A stretch of 7,715 nucleotides of DNA, taken from Bacteroidales bacterium. GTDB taxonomy: Bacteria > Bacteroidota > Bacteroidia > Bacteroidales > F082. The notes beneath the pieces are model-generated. The model saw only the letters and a program-made list of their open reading frames with translations. It was not told where the DNA came from and ran no database searches. Shown in pieces: positions 1-4,600 of this stretch (position 1 is the first letter of the stretch; every line of letters begins with the position of its first letter). The stretch covers positions 1 to 7,715 of the forward strand of contig JAFWRA010000242.1 in NCBI GenBank assembly GCA_017508895.1, in the 5' to 3' direction. The position numbers and the translations under genes are program-made.

Positions 1-1
1 A

Positions 2-52
2 TTGACCCAATTGAAGGAGCAGGCCGAGAAGTTTGCGGAGTTTGTGGGGTGA
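2..52 (+). CDS. C-terminal end of an upstream protein (partial)
   Basis: The second reading frame is open from the window edge to a TGA at 50-52 and gives a 16-residue tail (LTQLKEQAEKFAEFVG). The Lys/Glu/Gln-rich, heptad-like spacing suggests a helical or coiled-coil end. A promoter box follows directly, which fits a gene end here. Too little is visible to name the protein, and the frame could be open by chance. Confidence 0.4.
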   Translation: MTQLKEQAEKFAEFVG

Positions 53-85
53 TTTGTTGGTTTTTGGAAAAAATGTGTAGTTTTG
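53..85 (+). promoter_or_regulatory. Bacteroidetes-type promoter for the DUF3791-DUF3990 cassette
   Basis: TTTG at 53-56 (or TTGG at 57-60) and TAGTTTTG at 78-85 match the Bacteroidetes primary sigma factor pattern, TTTG near -33 and TAnnTTTG near -7, with about 18-21 bases between. Transcription would start near 90-93, leaving a leader of about 15 bases before the ATG at 107. That leader ends in an A-rich stretch (aaaagaaa), usual for this phylum in place of a Shine-Dalgarno sequence. Confidence 0.55.
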
Positions 86-106
86 CAGGGTGAAATCTAA
101 AAGAAA

Positions 107-325
107 ATGAGTGACGCAAAGCAGATAGCAAAACTGGAATTTGTGTCTTTTTGTATTGAACAGTACAAGAAAACAACAAATAAGAGCGGCAAGGAAGTGG
201 AGCAGTTGTTTGAGAAGCGTGGTGTCATTTCATTTCTGCTTGATCATTATGAAGTCCTACATACACAAGGAGCCCAGACAATCCAAATTGAAATTGAGGA
301 ATACTTAAAAAAACATCTGTTATGA
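107..325 (+). CDS. DUF3791 family small protein, first gene of a three-gene cassette
   Basis: This 72-residue protein matches what I know of DUF3791: an N-terminal helix with FVSFCIEQYKK (residues 12-22), a central SGKEVEQLFEKRGVISFLLDHYEVLHTQG-like core (about 27-55) with the typical V-x-x-LF-x-x-x-G-V and Y-x-x-LHT elements, and an acidic helix IEIEEYLKK at the end. No signal peptide or membrane segment is seen, so it is cytoplasmic and probably all-helical. Its stop overlaps the ATG of the DUF3990 gene (ATGA at 322-325), so the two are likely translationally coupled. DUF3791 proteins are often found beside DUF3990 proteins. A role as antitoxin, immunity or accessory partner is inferred from that pairing, not shown. 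Confidence 0.85.
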   Translation: MSDAKQIAKLEFVSFCIEQYKKTTNKSGKEVEQLFEKRGVISFLLDHYEVLHTQGAQTIQIEIEEYLKKHLL

Positions 326-801
326 TACTATATCACGGAAGCCTTGAGATAGTGAATCAGCCTATGATATTGGAAGCCAATCGCCCATTGGATTTTGGCC
401 AAGGTTTCTATACTACCACGAGTCTTCCACAAGCCGGCAGATGGGTGAGGTTGCGTATGGAACAAACCAACGAAAGAAAAGGATATATCAATGTGTATGA
501 GTATTATCCATCGAAAAGTTTGAAACAACGCAGGTTTCGTTCTGCCAATGCTTCATGGGTTGATTTTGTGCATGACAATCGGACCAAACTGGATTTCGAG
601 CATGATTATGATATTGTGGAAGGGCCGGTGGCCAATGACAATGTGTATCTCAGTTTCAACTTGTATGAGTCAGGCATCATCACCAAGGCGGAACTGATTC
701 GTAGGTTGAAGACATATAAATTGGTTAATCAAGTGCTGTTTCATACAGAACAGTCGATAAAAACGCTGAAATTCGTTGATTATAAGGAGATAAGGAGATG
801 A
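322..801 (+). CDS. DUF3990 protein, probable ADP-ribosyltransferase-fold enzyme or toxin
   Basis: The 159-residue product has the hallmarks of DUF3990. LYHGS at residues 3-7 provides a His (H5), as in the first block of H-Y-E type ADP-ribosyltransferases. DFGQGFYTTTSLPQA at 24-38 carries the conserved G-F-Y (Y30) and the T-T/S-x-x-QA helix start. DIVEGPVANDNVY is at 97-109. FHTEQSIKTLKF at 140-151 carries E143, a candidate catalytic Glu. I believe DUF3990 belongs to the ADP-ribosyl superfamily, so transfer of ADP-ribose from NAD+ to a protein or nucleic acid is the likely chemistry; the target is unknown. There is no signal peptide, so it acts in the cytoplasm unless delivered by another route. 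It sits between two small genes with ATGA overlaps on both sides, a layout typical of toxin-antitoxin cassettes. H5, Y30 and E143 all being present argues that the gene is intact. Confidence 0.85.
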   Translation: MILYHGSLEIVNQPMILEANRPLDFGQGFYTTTSLPQAGRWVRLRMEQTNERKGYINVYEYYPSKSLKQRRFRSANASWVDFVHDNRTKLDFEHDYDIVEGPVANDNVYLSFNLYESGIITKAELIRRLKTYKLVNQVLFHTEQSIKTLKFVDYKEIRR

Positions 802-1016
802 AACAACCAAAAATCACACAAGATAACGTCCATCTGCTATTGCCCAACAAGGTGGCGCAATTGGCCAATAGGTTGATAAGATGTGGTATGGCTCCTGATA
901 TGCAGACTGCATTGAGAATGGTTTATGCTTCGCCTGTTTATGCCAAGTTGGAAGTGGAGAAAACCAAGTATTGGTGGTTGGGCGTGAATGCATTGTTCCA
1001 TGACTTGACGGCGTAA
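798..1016 (+). CDS. Small protein of unknown family, third gene of the DUF3990 cassette
   Basis: I do not recognise a named family for this 72-residue protein. Its ATG lies inside the end of the DUF3990 gene (ATGA at 798-801), and AAGGAGATAAGGAG just upstream is one of the few Shine-Dalgarno-like sequences in the window. The sequence appears helical: an N-terminal LLLPNKVAQLANRLI stretch (residues 13-27), then TALRMVYASPVYAKLE (38-53), then a short motif TKYWWLGVNALFHDL (56-70) with two adjacent Trp. The S-x-x-Y-x-K-L-E plus T-K-x-W-x-L-G pattern resembles partner genes I have seen behind DUF3990 genes. Antitoxin or immunity is the likeliest role, by position only. The protein is soluble, with no signal peptide. 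Confidence 0.7.
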   Translation: MKQPKITQDNVHLLLPNKVAQLANRLIRCGMAPDMQTALRMVYASPVYAKLEVEKTKYWWLGVNALFHDLTA

Positions 1017-1142
1017 TTGAAGTAGTTAAAGAAAAGTCAATAATATAACGAACAGAGAAATAAAGACAAAGCCAGACAATCAAACCATAACATATAAATA
1101 AGATAGCGTTTATAGCTGTCCTTGGGTTCAAAAATTCCACCC

Positions 1143-1160
1143 GTCCTCCGCTTGGAGGAC
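1143..1160. repeat. Perfect 7-bp hairpin
   Basis: GTCCTCC (1143-1149) and GGAGGAC (1154-1160) are exact inverse complements around the four-base loop GCTT. On the minus strand a run of five T follows about ten bases after the stem (1131-1135 read in reverse), so a weak minus-strand terminator is possible. No minus-strand gene is seen to its right within the window that would need one. Confidence 0.6.
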
Positions 1161-1187
1161 AAACTCATTCAAGGTTAGTTATGAAAT

Positions 1188-1204
1188 GCCGTACTTGTTA
1201 CGGC
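1188..1204. repeat. Perfect 6-bp hairpin
   Basis: GCCGTA (1188-1193) and TACGGC (1199-1204) pair exactly around the loop CTTGT. The last two bases belong also to the first copy of GCGTGGAAT (1203-1211), so this hairpin and pairing of that copy with ATTCCACGC at 1265-1273 compete at their border. Confidence 0.55.
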
Positions 1205-1231
1205 GTGGAATGACTTGTAGGAATGAGTAGG

Positions 1232-1278
1232 GCGTGGAATCCCTTGAACCCGAGCAAGAAACACATTCCACGCTTTTT
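1232..1278 (+). terminator. Terminator-like hairpin abutting the start of the helix-turn-helix gene
   Basis: GCGTGGAAT at 1232-1240 pairs perfectly with ATTCCACGC at 1265-1273, followed at once by TTTTT (1274-1278) and then CT and the ATG at 1281. The 24-base loop is long for an ordinary intrinsic terminator, so efficiency is uncertain. It could end transcription from the upstream cassette, or act as an attenuator, since 1134-1140 can pair with the same 5' arm and would break this hairpin. Confidence 0.4.
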
Positions 1279-1280
1279 CT

Positions 1281-1496
1281 ATGTCGAAGGTCAGGGACGT
1301 ACATATCGGGAACAGGATTAAGGCCGTGCTGAAGCAGCAAGGCAGGACCACCGTTTGGCTCGCCCGCCAGATTCCTTGCACACCCAACCATTTGTATAAG
1401 GTGTATGCCAATGCCTCCATCAACACCGACCTGCTGAAACGCATTTCCGAGATTTTGGATTACAACTTTTTTGGAGAGTTTATCCAAAATGGATAG
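1281..1496 (+). CDS. Small XRE-like helix-turn-helix DNA-binding protein
   Basis: The 71-residue protein has the layout of short Bacteroidetes XRE-type regulators: IGNRIKAVLKQQ (residues 9-20, helix 1), TTVWLARQI (23-31, helix 2), a turn with CTPN, NHLYKVYANAS (36-46, recognition helix region) and INTDLLKRISEILDYNFF (47-64), the last part matching the usual S-I-D-T-x-L-L-x-R-I-S-x-x-L-x-x-x-F-F ending. It has no effector or dimerisation domain beyond this. The ATG at 1281 is chosen because helix 1 begins nine residues later. No Shine-Dalgarno is present and a hairpin plus T run sits right before it. It lies 124 bases upstream of the adhesin gene on the same strand, so it may control itself and/or that gene; this is inferred from position only. 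Confidence 0.8.
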   Translation: MSKVRDVHIGNRIKAVLKQQGRTTVWLARQIPCTPNHLYKVYANASINTDLLKRISEILDYNFFGEFIQNG

Positions 1497-1530
1497 GTTT
1501 TTCAAATGAAAACAGATAGGTTTTTCTATC
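1492..1530. repeat. 12-bp direct repeat with a small palindrome, candidate operator
   Basis: GATAGGTTTTTC occurs exactly at 1492-1503 (overlapping the stop codon of the helix-turn-helix gene) and again at 1515-1526, with starts 23 bases apart, about two helical turns. The second copy continues to CTATC, making a GATAG-GTTTTT-CTATC inverted repeat (1515-1530). Two in-phase copies just after a regulator gene and before the adhesin gene could be protein-binding sites. A simple tandem duplication is the alternative. Confidence 0.4.
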
Positions 1531-1551
1531 TCTTATGGATGGTATAAAACA

Positions 1552-1582
1552 TTGGTTTACAATGAAAAAGGATTTTACTTTG
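1552..1582 (+). promoter_or_regulatory. Possible promoter of the large surface protein gene
   Basis: TTGG at 1552-1555 and TACTTTG at 1576-1582 are spaced like the -33 and -7 boxes of Bacteroidetes promoters, but the -7 box is one base short of TAnnTTTG, so the match is imperfect. It would give a leader of about 30 bases, A/T-rich and without a Shine-Dalgarno, up to the ATG at 1621. Confidence 0.3.
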
Positions 1583-1620
1583 GGTTTTGATTATTTAAGT
1601 TAAATCTAAATTCTAATGTT

Positions 1621-4600
1621 ATGAGTATTAAATTCTTACCTTTGAAAAGGGCGGTTCGTACAGCCCTGCTTGTCCTGCTGCTGAATGTGGTGGGACTGAC
1701 AAATGCAATGGCCCAGAGTTTCACTGTGGGCAACCTGAACTATTCCGTCAATGATGGCGGAACAACCGTAACCGTGACCGGCCATGTGGATGGCACTTCG
1801 GCCACCGGCTCGTTGGTGATTCCTGAATCTGTGACCTATGATGGCACGGCCTATCCTGTGACCACGATAGGCGATTATGCTTTCGACAATTGCAGCGGTT
1901 TCACGGGTAGCCTGACCATCGGCAATTCCGTGACCATGATAGGCAATTATGCTTTCTACAATTGCAGCGGCTTCACGGAAGTGCATTACAACGCCACAAA
2001 TTGTGCAATAAACTTTGATAGACCTCCCTTTGTAGGTTGTGGTGGTACGCTCACCATTGCCAATAATGTTGAAGTACTTCCTGCTGGTGTGTTTATGAGG
2101 GCATCGTTCACAGGTAGCCTAGTTATTCCGAACTCCGTTACATCAATAGGCAATTGTGCTTTCCGAGAATGCAGCGGATTTACAAGTCTGACTATTGGCA
2201 ATTCCGTGGTTTCGATTGGGGCACAGGCTTTTTATTGGTGCACCGGCTTCACGGGAAGCTTGACTATCCCCAATTCCGTGACTTCAATAGGTGGTTCTGC
2301 TTTCGAGAATTGCAGCGGTTTCACGGGCAGTCTGACCATCGGCAATTCCGTGACTTCGATAGGAAATAATGCTTTCCTTGGTTGCAGTAACTTCACGGGT
2401 AGCTTGACCATTCCCAATTCCGTGACTTCGATAAGTGATTGGACTTTCTCGGGTTGCAGCGGCTTCACGGGTAGCCTGGTCATCCCAAATTCCGTGACCA
2501 CGATAGGGAAAAATGCTTTCAAAAATTGCAGCGGCTTCACGGGCGACTTGACCATTCCCAACTCTGTGACCACGATAGGGCAAAATGCTTTCGAGAATTG
2601 CAGCGGTTTCACGGGCAGCCTTACCATCGGCAATTCCGTGACTTCAATAGGTGGTTCTGCTTTCTACAATTGCAGCGGTTTCACGGGCAGTCTGACCATC
2701 CCCAATTCCGTAACTACAATTGGGGACCATGCTTTCTATGGTTGCAGTGGTTTCGCGGGAGGATTGACCATCCCTAATTCCGTGACTTCGATAGGTGGTT
2801 GTGCTTTCGAATATTGCAGCGGCTTCACGGGCAGCTTGACCATAGGCAATTCCGTGACCACGATAGGTGAGCGTGCTTTCTACGATTGCAGTGGTTTTAC
2901 CGGCAACCTGTTTATCCCGAATTCCGTGGTTTCGATAGGAGAGGCTGCTTTCGTTGGTTGCAGTGGTTTCACGGGTAGCCTGACCATTCCTGATTCGGTG
3001 ACCTCAATAGGTGGATCAGCTTTCTCTGGTTGCAGCGGCTTCACGGGCAGCCTGACCATAGGCAATTCCGTGACCTCGATAAGTGGTTGGACTTTCTCTG
3101 GTTGCAGCGGTTTCACGGGCAACCTTACCATCCCGAATTCCGTGACCAAGATAGATGAAGGTGCTTTCGGGGGTTGCAGCGGTTTCACGGGCAACCTTAC
3201 CATCCCGAATTCCGTGACCAAGATAGGTGCAAGTGCTTTCTATGGTTGCAGCGGTTTCACGGGCAGCCTGACCATTGGCAATTCCGTGACCTCGATAAGT
3301 GATTGGACTTTCTCTGGTTGCAGCGGTTTCACGGGCAATCTAACCATCCCCAATTCCGTAACTACAATTGGGGACCATGCTTTCGAAGGTTGCAGTGGTT
3401 TCGCGGGCGACCTGACCATAGGCAGTTCCGTGACCACGATAGGCGATGCTGCTTTCCAAAATTGCAGCGGTTTCACTGGCAGTCTGATTATCGGCAGTTC
3501 CGTGACCACGATAGGGAGCTATGCTTTCTGCAATTATTATTATTACTATTACAATTACAGTGGATTTTCTCAAATCTATTCGAAAAGCACGACACCGCCA
3601 ACGCTTGGCTCTTTGGCCTTTTATGGCATAAACACCGCCGTTCCGGTTCTTGTGCCTTGCGGCACTCAGGCCATCTATAAGAGAACTTCGGGGTGGTCGG
3701 CATTCACCAACTATCAGGAAGTGCCAGCCCGAATCCTTGTCACGGTGAATCTTGAACTGTTGGGAGAAGCGTCCATCATACAATATGGCACCTGCACCAA
3801 TCCGGAAAGCACGGTTCACGCCGAACCAAAGACTGATGGCGTGTTCAGCAACTGGACGGTGGACGGCGTGGTGGTTTCCACCGAAGCGGATTATACTTTC
3901 AACCTCACGGAAGACATCACTTTGGTGGCCAACTTTGAGGTCGTCCCCAACCATCATTTCTTTGTAGGAACTAACTCAAGCCTTTGGAGCGATGCAGGCA
4001 ACTGGCTGCCACAGGAATTGCCCTTGGAAGGTTCGACGGTAAGGCTCATTGCCGATGCCGAAGTGGACATCGAGGCTTCTGTCTCGAACCTGTATTCCGC
4101 AAGAAACACCCTTACCATCAAGCCTGAAGGCAATCTCTCTGTGACGGGAAGCATGCAACACCCTATTGGCGCTCCAAACGATTGGTATTACTATGATGAT
4201 GGTATCAGGCAGAATATCATCGGTACTGGTGGCGGAAACTTTTGGTGGGGCGTGATGTTCCCTGCCGGTAGCTATGAAGGTAATGTGATTACCAAAGTGT
4301 CGGCTTTCGATTATAATGAAATGACAGGTAATGTGACCATATTCAACGACGGCGAATTCGCTCCGTCTAATCAGGTGGGTCAGATGGATGTGGTCATGAC
4401 AGGCGTTGGTGACTTTGTGGAGTATGTATTTGACGCGCCTGTCGCCATCGACACGACCAAGAACGTTTGGGTTGTGTTCTATAACGGCAGTGGAGCTGCA
4501 CACCCTGCTGCAGTGAGTGCCGATACTGGTAATCCTAACGGACGTTGGGTGAGCGACGATGGTGAAATATGGGAAGACATCGCCTACTATGATTTGAATT

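Larger units (their letters stand above)
1017..1280. other. Gene-free block with nested inverted repeats, candidate structured leader or dispersed element
   Basis: No open frame here looks like a protein on either strand. Instead, several complementary segments occur together. GGGTTCAA..ATTCCAC at 1124-1140 pairs with GTGGAAT..TTGAACCC at 1234-1251 (15 base pairs around a small internal loop) and encloses two perfect hairpins, giving a multibranch shape. The word GCGTGGAAT occurs at 1203-1211 and 1232-1240, and its complement ATTCCACGC at 1265-1273, so alternative pairings compete. The block may be the 5' leader of the helix-turn-helix gene, a palindromic intergenic repeat, or the scar of a mobile element. 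Its wording looks familiar from other Bacteroidales intergenic sequence, but that is memory, not a search. Confidence 0.5.

Noticed and set aside
814..1140. A minus-strand frame of 108 residues starting with a GTG, with a hydrophobic stretch near its start
   Set aside because: Its second half is antisense to the third gene of the DUF3990 cassette, and the hydrophobic part comes from A/T-rich intergenic sequence. It starts within an inverted repeat and I see no promoter or family match.
1124..1142. GGGTTCAAAA, resembling the T-arm of a tRNA and hence a possible tRNA fragment or integration site
   Set aside because: The flanking bases do not form the five-base-pair T stem, there is no acceptor, D or anticodon arm around it, and no CCA end. 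The word is better explained by its inverse partner at 1244-1251.
1175..1505. Two long minus-strand frames opposite the helix-turn-helix gene
   Set aside because: The plus-strand product is a clear XRE-like domain. The minus-strand frames overlap each other, cross the palindromic block and have low-complexity or Cys-rich composition without a recognisable domain.
1636..3509. Series of minus-strand and alternative plus-strand open frames across the leucine-rich repeats, with repeated words such as LPVKPLQ
   Set aside because: They are echoes of the 72-bp repeat read in other frames. The 24-residue period is inherited from the sense gene and no independent start signals are seen.
1860..3570. 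Regularly spaced repeats that could be mistaken for a CRISPR array
   Set aside because: The 72-bp units are in frame, adjacent, and encode BspA-type leucine-rich repeats. There are no unique spacers between constant repeats.
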